A stretch of 64,000 bases of DNA, from contig CALXDP010000005.1 of NCBI GenBank assembly GCA_944387095.1, positions 39,015-103,014 on the forward strand. Direction: 5' to 3'. Below the pieces are notes generated by a model. The model was given only the letters and a program-made list of their open reading frames with translations, was not told where the DNA came from and made no database searches. Origin of the DNA: an uncultured Oscillospiraceae bacterium. Lineage in GTDB: Bacteria; Bacillota; Clostridia; Oscillospirales; Oscillospiraceae. Below are positions 1-7,570 of the stretch, piece after piece (within the stretch, counting starts at the first letter, position 1; every line of letters begins with the position of its first letter). A program made the position numbers and the translations under genes.

Positions 1-231
1 GAAGCAGGAGGCTTTCACCAGATTGCGGCGCCCAAAGGCAGGGTGCGCAACTCCGTGGGGGCGGGAGACTCCATGGTGGCCGGTTTCCTGGCGGGCTACC
101 TCCAGTCCGGCAGCTATGACCAGGCCCTGCGGATGGGCGCCGCCACCGGCAGCGCCACCGCCTTCTCCGACGGTCTGGCCACCCGGGAGACGGTGGACGG
201 GCTGCTCAGACAGCTGGAAGAAAAAGATTAA
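1..231 (+). CDS. fruK: 1-phosphofructokinase, C-terminal part (cut by window edge)
   Basis: The reading frame is open from the first base and ends at a TAA. The PfkB-family ATP-binding signature VGAGDSMVAGF is present; its Asp is the catalytic base in this family. The kinase turns fructose-1-phosphate into fructose-1,6-bisphosphate in the cytoplasm. The 1-phosphofructokinase call, rather than another PfkB sugar kinase, rests on the fructose PTS gene that follows in the same direction; the family assignment itself is firm. The start and substrate-binding half lie outside the window. Confidence 0.82.
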   Translation, partial: EAGGFHQIAAPKGRVRNSVGAGDSMVAGFLAGYLQSGSYDQALRMGAATGSATAFSDGLATRETVDGLLRQLEEKD

Positions 232-306
232 GTTTTAGGCGGCGCAGCGAATGGATCGCCGGAAATTCAGGCATATTTTAAGGGAAAGACGGAAAGGATG
301 AAGATT

Positions 307-2235
307 ATGCGTATCAAAGATCTTCTGCGGGCGGAAGGGATTCAGCTCCACGCCGCGCCCGTGGACAGGGATCAGGCTATCGACCTGCTGGTAAGCCTTC
401 AGGACAAGGCGGGCAACTTGACCGACCCGGAGCAGTACAGGCGGGATATCCTGGCCCGGGAGGAGCAGGGGAGCACCGCCATCGGCAATGGCATCGCGGT
501 GCCCCACGCCAAGAGCGCGGCGGTGCGCCGGCCCGGCCTGGCGGCCATCACGGTGCCCGCCGGCGTGGACTACAACGCTCCGGATGCCCAGCCCTCCACC
601 CTGTTCTTCATGATCGCCGCCCCCAAGGACGGGGGGGACACCCACCTGGAGATCCTCTCCCGGATGATGGTGATGCTCATGGATGAGGAGTTTTGCAAGG
701 CCCTGATGGAGGCCGGGACGGCGGAGGAATTTTTGACCTGCATCGACCGGCAGGAGCGGGAGAAGTACCCTGAGGAGAGCGGGGAGATCCTGCCCCCCGC
801 TCAAGAGGAGAAGAAGCCCCAGAGTTACCGCGTCCTGGCGGTGACCGCCTGCCCCACCGGCATTGCCCATACCTATATGGCCGCCGAGGCGCTGGAGAAG
901 AAGGGGCAGGAGCTGGGCATTCCCGTCAAGGCGGAGACCCAGGGCTCCGGGGGGGCGAAGAATGTGCTCACCCGGGCGGAGATCAAGGCGGCGGACGCCA
1001 TCATCATTGCCGCGGATAAGGATGTGGATCTGGCCCGATTTGACGGCAAACGCGTGCTCCGGGTGCCGGTGTCCGAAGGTATCCACCGCCCTGAAGAGCT
1101 CATCCGCACCGCGCCCGACGCGCCGGTCTATCACTACACCGGTGAGGTGGCCCGGGAGGAGGAAGGGGAGAGCTTTGGCCGGCAGCTCTATAAGCAGCTG
1201 ATGAACGGCGTCAGCCACATGCTGCCCTTCGTCATCGGCGGCGGCATCCTCATCGCCCTGGCCTTCCTGCTGGATGACGCCTCCATCGACTATGCCAACT
1301 TCGGCACCAACACCCCGGTAGCCGCCTGGTTCCGGAACATCGGCAACGCGGCCTTCAATGTGATGCTGCCCATCCTGGCGGCCTATATCGCCATGGCCAT
1401 CGCTGACCGGCCCGGCCTGATGGTGGGCTTTGTGGGCGGCGCCCTGGCGGTATCCGGGGCCACCTTTGCCGCCCCGGCGGGGGACTCGGGTTCCGTGTCC
1501 GGCTTTCTGGGGGCTCTCATCGCCGGTTTTGTAGCCGGCTACCTGATGCTGGGGCTGCGGACGCTGTGCGACAAGCTGCCCCGGGCCCTAGAGGGCATCA
1601 AGCCGGTGCTGATCTATCCGGTGGTGGGGCTGCTGCTCATTGGCCTGTTCATGTGCGTGATCAATCCCTTTGTGGGCATGCTCAACAGCGCCCTTTACTC
1701 CGGTCTATCCGCCATGGGCAGCGGCAGCAAAATTCTGCTGGGCTTTGTGGTGGCAGCCATGATGGCCATTGACATGGGCGGTCCCTTCAACAAAGCGGCT
1801 TACCTCTTCGGCACCTCCACCCTGGCTACCGCGGACATCGCCGCCGGTGGGTCCGACGTGATGGCCGCGGTAATGATCGGTGGCATGGTGCCCCCCATCG
1901 CCATCGCCCTGGCCACCACCTTCTTTAAAAATCGTTTCACCCAGGAGGAGCGCAAGTCCGGTCCGGTGAACTATGTCATGGGCCTGTGCTTCATCACCGA
2001 GGGGGCCATCCCCTTCGCCGCGGCAGATCCCTGGCGGGTGATCCTGTCCTGCGCCCTGGGCTCCGGTGTGGCCGGCGCGCTGTCCATGCTCTTCGGTTGT
2101 GCCTCCCCCGCCCCCCACGGCGGCCTGTTTGTCTTCCCGGTGATGCACAACGTGCTGGGCTATGTGGCCGCCCTGGCCATCGGCTCCCTGGTGGGCATGA
2201 TCCTGCTGGCCGTGCTGAAAAAGAAGAAGTCCTGA
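307..2235 (+). CDS. fruA: PTS fructose transporter, fused IIA-IIB-IIC
   Basis: A single polypeptide imports fructose and phosphorylates it to fructose-1-phosphate. Numbering from the upstream ATG at 298, the IIA domain (about 1-150) has the phospho-His in GIAVPHAKS (His70), and the IIB domain (about 175-275) has the phospho-Cys in VTACPTGIAHT (Cys185). The IIC membrane domain runs from about 300 to the end, with many hydrophobic segments and GGPFNKAAY. Two starts are possible. GGAAAGG directly abuts the ATG at 298 but sits 9 nt from the ATG at 307, and the family usually begins MRIKDLL, so 307 is preferred. The gene lies between fruK and ptsH, fitting a fructose operon. Confidence 0.95.
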   Translation: MRIKDLLRAEGIQLHAAPVDRDQAIDLLVSLQDKAGNLTDPEQYRRDILAREEQGSTAIGNGIAVPHAKSAAVRRPGLAAITVPAGVDYNAPDAQPSTLFFMIAAPKDGGDTHLEILSRMMVMLMDEEFCKALMEAGTAEEFLTCIDRQEREKYPEESGEILPPAQEEKKPQSYRVLAVTACPTGIAHTYMAAEALEKKGQELGIPVKAETQGSGGAKNVLTRAEIKAADAIIIAADKDVDLARFDGKRVLRVPVSEGIHRPEELIRTAPDAPVYHYTGEVAREEEGESFGRQLYKQLMNGVSHMLPFVIGGGILIALAFLLDDASIDYANFGTNTPVAAWFRNIGNAAFNVMLPILAAYIAMAIADRPGLMVGFVGGALAVSGATFAAPAGDSGSVSGFLGALIAGFVAGYLMLGLRTLCDKLPRALEGIKPVLIYPVVGLLLIGLFMCVINPFVGMLNSALYSGLSAMGSGSKILLGFVVAAMMAIDMGGPFNKAAYLFGTSTLATADIAAGGSDVMAAVMIGGMVPPIAIALATTFFKNRFTQEERKSGPVNYVMGLCFITEGAIPFAAADPWRVILSCALGSGVAGALSMLFGCASPAPHGGLFVFPVMHNVLGYVAALAIGSLVGMILLAVLKKKKS

Positions 2236-2252
2236 GGGACGAGACCGCGCCC

Positions 2253-2287
2253 CGGTCTGGCCCGGCGGGCCGCCGGGCCGGGACCGG
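2253..2287 (+). other. Intercistronic hairpin between fruA and ptsH
   Basis: CCGGTC pairs with GACCGG outside GGCCCGGC/GCCGGGCC, giving a nested GC-rich stem. No T-run follows, so it is more likely an mRNA stability or partial processing element than a terminator. Confidence 0.45.
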
Positions 2288-2332
2288 TCAGCGACAGCAA
2301 TCAACTGCAACAGGAAAGGAAGCGTTTCAAAT

Positions 2333-2596
2333 ATGGTATCCGCTAAGACCAAGATCGTCAATCCCATGGGCATGCACATGCGCCCCGCCCAGCTCTTTGT
2401 GAAGGCGGTCACGCCCTTCCCCTGCCATGTGACCCTGGTGTTCAACGGCAAGGAGATCAACGGCAAGAGCATCATGAACCTGATGGCCGCCTGCATCAAG
2501 CAGGGCGCCGAGATCGAGATCCGCTGCGACGGGGACCAGGAGGCCGAGTGCCTCCAGGCCGCCGTGGACCTGGTGGACTCCGGCCTGGGTGAGTGA
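2333..2596 (+). CDS. ptsH: Phosphocarrier protein HPr
   Basis: 87 residues, the normal HPr length. It carries phosphate from enzyme I to the sugar-specific IIA domains. The active-site histidine is exactly His15 (PMGMHMRPAQ), and the regulatory serine for HPr kinase is exactly Ser46 (NGKSIMNLM). It can therefore be expected to act in CcpA-type catabolite control as well as transport, as is known for Firmicute HPr. The gene sits between fruA and ptsI, so the general PTS proteins are expressed with the fructose system. Confidence 0.96.
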   Translation: MVSAKTKIVNPMGMHMRPAQLFVKAVTPFPCHVTLVFNGKEINGKSIMNLMAACIKQGAEIEIRCDGDQEAECLQAAVDLVDSGLGE

Positions 2597-2630
2597 ACAG
2601 AATGCGGCCGGGAAAGGACGGGACGGAACA

Positions 2631-4343
2631 ATGAAGCTGCACGGAATTGGCGCCTCTGACGGCATTGGGATCGGCACCGTGGTATGTGTCCGGGATCGGG
2701 ATCTGGACTACGGCAAGGTGCCTTATTCAGGGGCACAACAGGAGAAGGTCCGTCTGCATCAAGCGGTGGAGGCCTTCATCGCCCGTACCCAGGCGATGGC
2801 CGACCAGGTCAAAGCCCGGGTGGGGGAGAAGGAGTCTGAGATTCTCAGCGGGCAGATCACCATGCTGGAGGACCCCTATATGATCTCCCAGATGGAGCAG
2901 GCCATTGAGGACGGCAGCTGCGCCGAGGCGGCGGTGGACACGGTGTGCCGGACGTTCATGGAGATATTTGACGCCGCGGAGGACGAGCTGATGCGCCAGC
3001 GCGCCACTGACATCGGAGACATCCGCACCCGGATGTTGGGCCTCCTGCTGGGGGTGGAGGAGGTGGACCTGTCCGCCCTGCCCGCCGGCACGGTGCTGGC
3101 GGCCCATGACCTGACTCCCTCTATGACCATCGGGCTGGATAAGGAGCATGTGGTAGGCATCCTCACCGAGACCGGGGGGAAGACCAGCCATTCCGCCATT
3201 CTGGCCCGGGCGCTGGAGGTGCCGGCGGTGCTCAGCGTGCCCGACGTGCTGGAGATCGTGAAGGACGGCATGACCGCGGTGGTGGACGGCGGAGAAGGGG
3301 CGGTCATCCTGTCGCCGGAACAGGCCCAGCTAGAGGACTACCAGGCCCGGCGGGCCAAATGGCTGGGAGAGCGGGAGTTGCTCCAGATCTACCGGGATCG
3401 GGAGACCCGCACCGCCGACGGCCGCCAGGTGGCGCTGTACGCCAACATCGGCGGAATAGCGGACGCTCAGGCCGCTGTCCATGCCGGGGCTGAGGGCATC
3501 GGACTGTTCCGCACGGAGTTTTTGTTCATGGACCGTTCCGCCCTGCCCGGCGAGGAGGAGCAGTACGAGGTCTACCGTCAGGTGTCCCAGCTGATGGCAG
3601 GTAAAGAGGTCATCATCCGCACCCTGGACGTGGGGGGCGACAAGGGCATCGCCTACCTGGGCATGGAGGCCGAGGAGAACCCCTTCCTGGGCCACCGGGC
3701 CATCCGGTACTGTCTGGATCACCCGGAAATTTACAAGGTTCAGCTCCGGGCCCTGCTGCGGGCGGGAGCGGAGCACCGCAACCTGAAGATCATGCTTCCC
3801 CTGGTCACCGGCGTGGAGGAGATCCGGGGCGCCCGGGCTCTGCTGGAGACCTGTAAGGCGGAATTGGGGGCGGAGGGGAAGGCCTACGACGGGGAGATCG
3901 CTCTGGGTGTGATGATCGAGACCCCAGCCGCCGCCCTTATCGCCGACCTGCTGGCCCAGGAGTCCGATTTCTTTTCCATCGGCACCAACGACCTGACCCA
4001 GTACACCATTGCGGTGGACCGGGGCAATGCTCAGGTGGCCAAACTGTATGCGGTGTTCCACCCGGCGGTGCTGCGCTCCATCCGGCAGGTGATCGCCGCA
4101 GGCAAGGCGGCGGGCATCCCGGTGGGCATGTGCGGCGAGGCCGCCGCCGATCCCGCCCTGATTCCCCTGCTGCTCGCCTTCGGCCTGGATGAGTTCAGTG
4201 TCAGTCCCACCTCGGTGCTGTCCGCCCGCAAGCACATCGCCGACTGGAAGGAGGAGGACGCCGCCCGGGTGACCCAGGGGGCCATGGAATTGCCCACCGC
4301 CGCCCAGGTGGAGGCGTACCTCAAGGGTGTGCAGGGAAAATAA
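2631..4343 (+). CDS. ptsI: PTS enzyme I (phosphoenolpyruvate-protein phosphotransferase)
   Basis: 570 residues, typical for the family. It transfers phosphate from PEP to HPr. The phospho-histidine motif GGKTSHSAILAR places the active His at residue 187 (189 in E. coli). The C-terminal PEP-binding barrel is visible in LFRTEFLFMDR, in GTNDLTQYT and in the catalytic-Cys motif GMCGEAA. The frame is open 42 nt further upstream, but that extension overlaps ptsH, whereas the ATG at 2631 has a GGACGG site in front and gives the family N-terminus MKLHGIGAS. It is the last gene of the operon. Confidence 0.95.
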   Translation: MKLHGIGASDGIGIGTVVCVRDRDLDYGKVPYSGAQQEKVRLHQAVEAFIARTQAMADQVKARVGEKESEILSGQITMLEDPYMISQMEQAIEDGSCAEAAVDTVCRTFMEIFDAAEDELMRQRATDIGDIRTRMLGLLLGVEEVDLSALPAGTVLAAHDLTPSMTIGLDKEHVVGILTETGGKTSHSAILARALEVPAVLSVPDVLEIVKDGMTAVVDGGEGAVILSPEQAQLEDYQARRAKWLGERELLQIYRDRETRTADGRQVALYANIGGIADAQAAVHAGAEGIGLFRTEFLFMDRSALPGEEEQYEVYRQVSQLMAGKEVIIRTLDVGGDKGIAYLGMEAEENPFLGHRAIRYCLDHPEIYKVQLRALLRAGAEHRNLKIMLPLVTGVEEIRGARALLETCKAELGAEGKAYDGEIALGVMIETPAAALIADLLAQESDFFSIGTNDLTQYTIAVDRGNAQVAKLYAVFHPAVLRSIRQVIAAGKAAGIPVGMCGEAAADPALIPLLLAFGLDEFSVSPTSVLSARKHIADWKEEDAARVTQGAMELPTAAQVEAYLKGVQGK

Positions 4344-4361
4344 TCGGGATAAATAGAATCA

Positions 4362-4402
4362 CAGCGCCCCCCGGCGCGGCCAAGCCGCGCCGGGGGGCGC
4401 TG
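4362..4402 (+). terminator. Hairpin after ptsI
   Basis: A perfect 19-bp inverted repeat (arms 4362-4380 and 4384-4402) with a 3-nt loop, immediately after ptsI. No T-tract follows, so it is an unusually strong stem but an atypical intrinsic terminator. Confidence 0.6.
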
Positions 4403-4494
4403 TGCGGCGTTTGTGGCGGGAAGGGGGAAAGGGCGTGCCTTTTCCCCAGGATTATGATAAAATGAGGGGGAGAAAGCCGCCCTCCCTATCAATC

Positions 4495-4518
4495 CTGAAA
4501 AATTTTCAGCCGGGCTGA
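4495..4518. promoter_or_regulatory. Palindromic candidate operator before the secreted-protein gene
   Basis: CTGAAAAATTTTCAG (4495-4509) is a perfect 15-nt palindrome about a central A. It overlaps a second palindrome, TTCAGCCGGGCTGAA (4504-4518). Both lie about 80-100 nt upstream of the secreted-protein start, where an operator or an alternative-sigma promoter would sit. No protein can be assigned to it. Confidence 0.3.
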
Positions 4519-4593
4519 ATGGATCCTGGGACCTGCGTCGTATTAGAAATGAACCTGGAAACAGGGGAACGAACTGGTATGGAGGGAACGATT

Positions 4594-5067
4594 ATGAAAA
4601 AAGTGTTTGCAGGAATACTGGGCGCAGCGCTGGTCCTGTCCGCGGCTGCTGCCCCCGCCTTCGCCGCGGTGGGCGGCCCCGTCGGGAAGGGCGTACGGAA
4701 TCTGGAAACAGTTGGCCGGTACGCAGGCAGCTGCGATGGTATGGAAAGCCGGGGGAAAGGGCTGGGCGCTGGACTTGCCATGGAGCGCTCCGGCAGCGAA
4801 CCCGGCGGGGTGCAGGCCACGGAAACGGCGCAGACCGTGGCCGCTACGGACCTGTCCATCGCTCCGGTCGGCTGGGGCTCCGGATATGTAGATGAGGACG
4901 GAGACGGTGTGTGTGACAACTTGGGCACCGGCGGCTGGGGTCCCGGATACGTGGATGAGGACGGAGACGGTGTGTGTGATAACCTGGGCACCGGCGCCCG
5001 TCCTCAGGACGGCACCGGGTACCGGCACGGTGGCGGCCGCGGGGGTCGTGGGGGCCGCTGGCGATAA
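4594..5067 (+). CDS. Secreted protein with two Ca-binding-type DxDxDG repeats
   Basis: 157 residues starting at an ATG behind GGAGGG. The N-terminus is a signal peptide (MKK, hydrophobic core, AFA-AV cleavage). A linker follows, then two near-identical 21-residue repeats (4870-4932 and 4933-4995) with the core YVDEDGDGVCDN, then a Gly/Arg-rich tail. DxDxDG is the calcium-binding loop seen in EF-hands, dockerins and thrombospondin type 3 repeats; calcium binding here is inferred. Each repeat has one Cys, so a disulfide between repeats is possible. It lies 29 nt before the sigma factor gene and may be cotranscribed with it. The function is unknown. Confidence 0.72.
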   Translation: MKKVFAGILGAALVLSAAAAPAFAAVGGPVGKGVRNLETVGRYAGSCDGMESRGKGLGAGLAMERSGSEPGGVQATETAQTVAATDLSIAPVGWGSGYVDEDGDGVCDNLGTGGWGPGYVDEDGDGVCDNLGTGARPQDGTGYRHGGGRGGRGGRWR

Positions 5068-5096
5068 GATCATGCAGGAAATGAGGTCATGCAGGG

Positions 5097-5582
5097 ATGC
5101 GCAGCGAACAGGAGGTCAGCGAAGCCATCGGGCGGCATGCCGATACCGTGCGGCGTCTATGCCTGATCCGGCTGAAAAATGAAGCTGATACCGAGGACAT
5201 CTTTCAGAACGTGTTTCTGAAATATGCCCTGAGCTGTGTAGACTTTGAAAGCGCGGAACATGAGAAGGCCTGGTTTATCCGGGTGACCATCAACGCCTGC
5301 AAGGACCTGCTTAAGAGCTTTTTTCGCAGCCGCACAGTGCCTTTGGACGAGCTGCTGGAGCAGCCGGAGCAGGAGACGCCGGATTATGCCTATGTGCTGG
5401 AGGCGGTGCTGGCTCTGCCGCAGAAATACCGGGATGTGGTGTACCTGCACTACTATGAGGGATACCCGGCGCCGGAGATTGGCCAACTTCTGGGGAAAAA
5501 TGTAAATACCATATATACGCTGCTGACCCGGGCCAAGAAGCTGCTGCGGGAAAAACTGGGAGGTGACTGGTATGAGGGATGA
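5097..5582 (+). CDS. ECF-type RNA polymerase sigma factor
   Basis: 161 residues with sigma-70 region 2 (about 10-75, including EADTEDIFQNVFLKY) and region 4 (about 100-155, including LPQKYRDVVYLHYYEGY and a helix-turn-helix EIGQLLGKNVNTIYTLLTRA). There is no region 1 or 3, so it is a small group-4 (ECF) factor. It should redirect RNA polymerase to a small regulon, probably including its own operon. It overlaps the downstream anti-sigma gene by 11 bp, the usual arrangement for sigma/anti-sigma partners. Whether it is SigI-like or another ECF class cannot be settled by eye. Confidence 0.9.
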   Translation: MRSEQEVSEAIGRHADTVRRLCLIRLKNEADTEDIFQNVFLKYALSCVDFESAEHEKAWFIRVTINACKDLLKSFFRSRTVPLDELLEQPEQETPDYAYVLEAVLALPQKYRDVVYLHYYEGYPAPEIGQLLGKNVNTIYTLLTRAKKLLREKLGGDWYEG

Positions 5583-6396
5583 GCTGAGAAAGGCCTTCGA
5601 CAGCGTCCATGCCTCCCGGGAGCTGAAGGAGCGCACTCTGGAGCGGATCCGGGCATACCAGGAGGAGAGGAAGCCCCGCCCTGTCCCCGGGCGGCGCCGA
5701 GGACTGGCGGCAGCCGCAGCCTGCCTGGTGCTGGCCCTGGCGGGGTGGGGCGGCTATTGGCTGTATTTTACTCCCACGGTGGCCATCAGCATTGATGTGA
5801 ACCCGTCCCTGGAATTGGGGGTCAACCGCTTTGACCGGGTTGTATCGGTGGAGGGATACAACGAGGATGGTCAGGCTCTGGCCGCCCAGCTGTCCGTTAC
5901 CCACCTGCCCTATGAGCAGGCGGTGGAGCAGATTCTGGATACCCAGGAGATCGCGGCGCTACTGGCCCAGAAGGAGATCATGACCATCACAGTGACCGGT
6001 TCCGACGAGGGGCAGTGCGGCCGGATCCTGTCCTGCGTGGAGGCGGAGACGGCACAAAGCCCCAACATCCACTGCCAAAGCGCCCGGCGGGAAGAGGTGG
6101 AGGCGGCCCATGACCTTGGGCTCTCCTACGGAAAATACCGGGCCTATCTGGAGGTGCTGGCGCTGGATCCCACCGTTACCCCGGAGGAAATTCAGGGGAT
6201 GACTATGCGGGAGATCCGGGAGATGATTCAGGCGCTGTCCAGCGGCCAGCAGCCGTCCCAGAGCGGCGGCCAGGGCCAGAACCAGGGCCATGGCAGCGGA
6301 AACAGCCAGGGCAACGGCAATGGTCATGGCAATGGCAACGGCAACGGCCAGGGCGGCGGACACGGTTCTGGCCCCGGCTGGGGAGGCAGGGAATGA
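5572..6396 (+). CDS. Membrane anti-sigma factor, RsgI-like
   Basis: 274 residues. The start is the ATG at 5572, 8 nt after GGGAGG and inside the end of the sigma gene. A cytoplasmic N-terminus (about 1-42) with a DELRKAFDSV helix should bind the sigma factor; one membrane helix (about 43-65) follows. The extracellular domain begins VAISIDVNPSLELGVNRFD, the signature of the RsgI periplasmic domain, with Asn77-Pro78 at the place where RsgI proteins are known to cleave themselves. The C-terminus (from about residue 225) is a low-complexity Gly/Asn/Gln/His tail rather than a carbohydrate-binding module. Signalling by regulated proteolysis is inferred from the family. Confidence 0.85.
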   Translation: MRDELRKAFDSVHASRELKERTLERIRAYQEERKPRPVPGRRRGLAAAAACLVLALAGWGGYWLYFTPTVAISIDVNPSLELGVNRFDRVVSVEGYNEDGQALAAQLSVTHLPYEQAVEQILDTQEIAALLAQKEIMTITVTGSDEGQCGRILSCVEAETAQSPNIHCQSARREEVEAAHDLGLSYGKYRAYLEVLALDPTVTPEEIQGMTMREIREMIQALSSGQQPSQSGGQGQNQGHGSGNSQGNGNGHGNGNGNGQGGGHGSGPGWGGRE

Positions 6397-6405
6397 GAAA
6401 AGGAA

Positions 6406-6453
6406 AAAGGATGCGCCCCGGGTAAACCTGGGGCGCATCCTTTCTTCTTTTTT
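6406..6453. terminator. Bidirectional terminator, anti-sigma gene / aldo-keto reductase gene
   Basis: Arms 6406-6422 and 6427-6443 form a 17-bp stem with one G-T pair. TTTCTTCTTTTTT follows on the plus strand, and T-rich sequence also follows on the minus strand. The flanking genes converge here. Confidence 0.9.
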
Positions 6454-6459
6454 GCAGAT

Positions 6460-7557
6460 TCAACCGGCAAAGTACCGGGAGATCTCCCCCATGCGGGAGA
6501 CCTGGTCCACATGGAAGGGGCAGCGGCGGTTGCAGTGGCCGCAGGCGATGCAGGCGTCCGCGTGGACACGCAGGCTGCGGTAGTGGTCGGCGGCCAGGCT
6601 GTCTCCCGCCAGGGTCAGGTCATAGTATTTGTTGATCAGGCCGATGTCCAGACCGGCGGGGCAGGGTTGGCAGTGGTTGCAGTAGACGCACGTCCCTTCC
6701 ATATCCGCCGGGGTCAGGCCGCTGATGACGGAGTAGTCCCGGGCCTGGGGCGAAGCGTCCAGATAGCCCAAAATACGGCGCACATCCTCCCTGCTGCGCA
6801 CGCCGGGCAACACGGTGAGCACGCCGGGCTTGTCCAGGGCGTACTGGATACACTGGTATTCGCTCAGGGCTGCGCCAAAGGGAGACGTTTTCGCGTCCAG
6901 CAGCTGGCCGCCGGAGAAGGGCTTCATCACGGAAATGCCGATCCCATCCGCCTCACAGCGGCGGTAGAGCGCCATGCGCTCGGCGCTGCTGCCGTTGGCA
7001 AACTCCCCGTGTTGGTAGTCATAGGCGGGGTTGATGCTGAACATGAGCATATCCACCAATCCGGTATCCAGCACCTGCTGTATGGTTTCGGGGGTGTGGG
7101 AGGACAGGCCGATGTGCCGCACCACCCCCTGGTCCCGGAGCTGGAGCAGATAGTCCAGCGCCCCGTTTTTCTGATACTGGGTCCAGTCGTCCGGCTCATC
7201 CAGGCAGTGGATAAAACCGTAGTCGATGTAATCGGTGCCCAGCGCCTTGAGCTGCCAATCCACGCTGCGTCGGATGGCGTCCAGATCGGTGGTCCAGCTG
7301 TAGCTTTTGCCGTCGGCGTACACCGCGCCGAAATGAATCTGGTAAAAAACCCGGTCCCGGACAGCGGAAAAAGCGGCGCGAAACAGCGGGAAAGTGTCCG
7401 ACTCTGCGGTGGCCAGATCGAAATAGTTGATACCCTGCTCAAAGGCCAGCTGAAGGGCGGCAATCCCCTCCTGGGTTCCGGCGCCGGCAAGGGAGCTGGT
7501 GCCCAGGCCGATGACGCTGATCTTATCTCCGGTGCGGCGGTTGACGCGATATTCCAT
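6460..7557 (-). CDS. Aldo/keto reductase with C-terminal 4Fe-4S domain
   Basis: 365 residues. Residues 1 to about 280 form an aldo/keto reductase barrel (IGLGTSSLAG, INYFDLATAESD, YIDYGFIHCLD, VRHIGLSSH). The C-terminal part has two cysteine clusters, CVYCNHCQPC and CIACGHCNRRCPF, which should bind iron-sulfur clusters. Fused proteins of this kind are common in anaerobes and are predicted oxidoreductases of unknown substrate. The classical AKR catalytic Tyr is not obvious at the usual place (DLATAESD), so NADPH reductase chemistry should not be assumed. It lies 13 nt after the LysR gene in the same direction and is probably its cotranscribed target. Confidence 0.85.
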   Translation of the reverse strand: MEYRVNRRTGDKISVIGLGTSSLAGAGTQEGIAALQLAFEQGINYFDLATAESDTFPLFRAAFSAVRDRVFYQIHFGAVYADGKSYSWTTDLDAIRRSVDWQLKALGTDYIDYGFIHCLDEPDDWTQYQKNGALDYLLQLRDQGVVRHIGLSSHTPETIQQVLDTGLVDMLMFSINPAYDYQHGEFANGSSAERMALYRRCEADGIGISVMKPFSGGQLLDAKTSPFGAALSEYQCIQYALDKPGVLTVLPGVRSREDVRRILGYLDASPQARDYSVISGLTPADMEGTCVYCNHCQPCPAGLDIGLINKYYDLTLAGDSLAADHYRSLRVHADACIACGHCNRRCPFHVDQVSRMGEISRYFAG

Positions 7558-7570
7558 GTGGGATCTCCTC

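Noticed and set aside
2318-2329. A cre-like site GGAAGCGTTTCA before ptsH
   Set aside because: It lacks one base of the TTTTCA half and the leading TG, and it lies at the ribosome site of ptsH, so chance similarity is likely.
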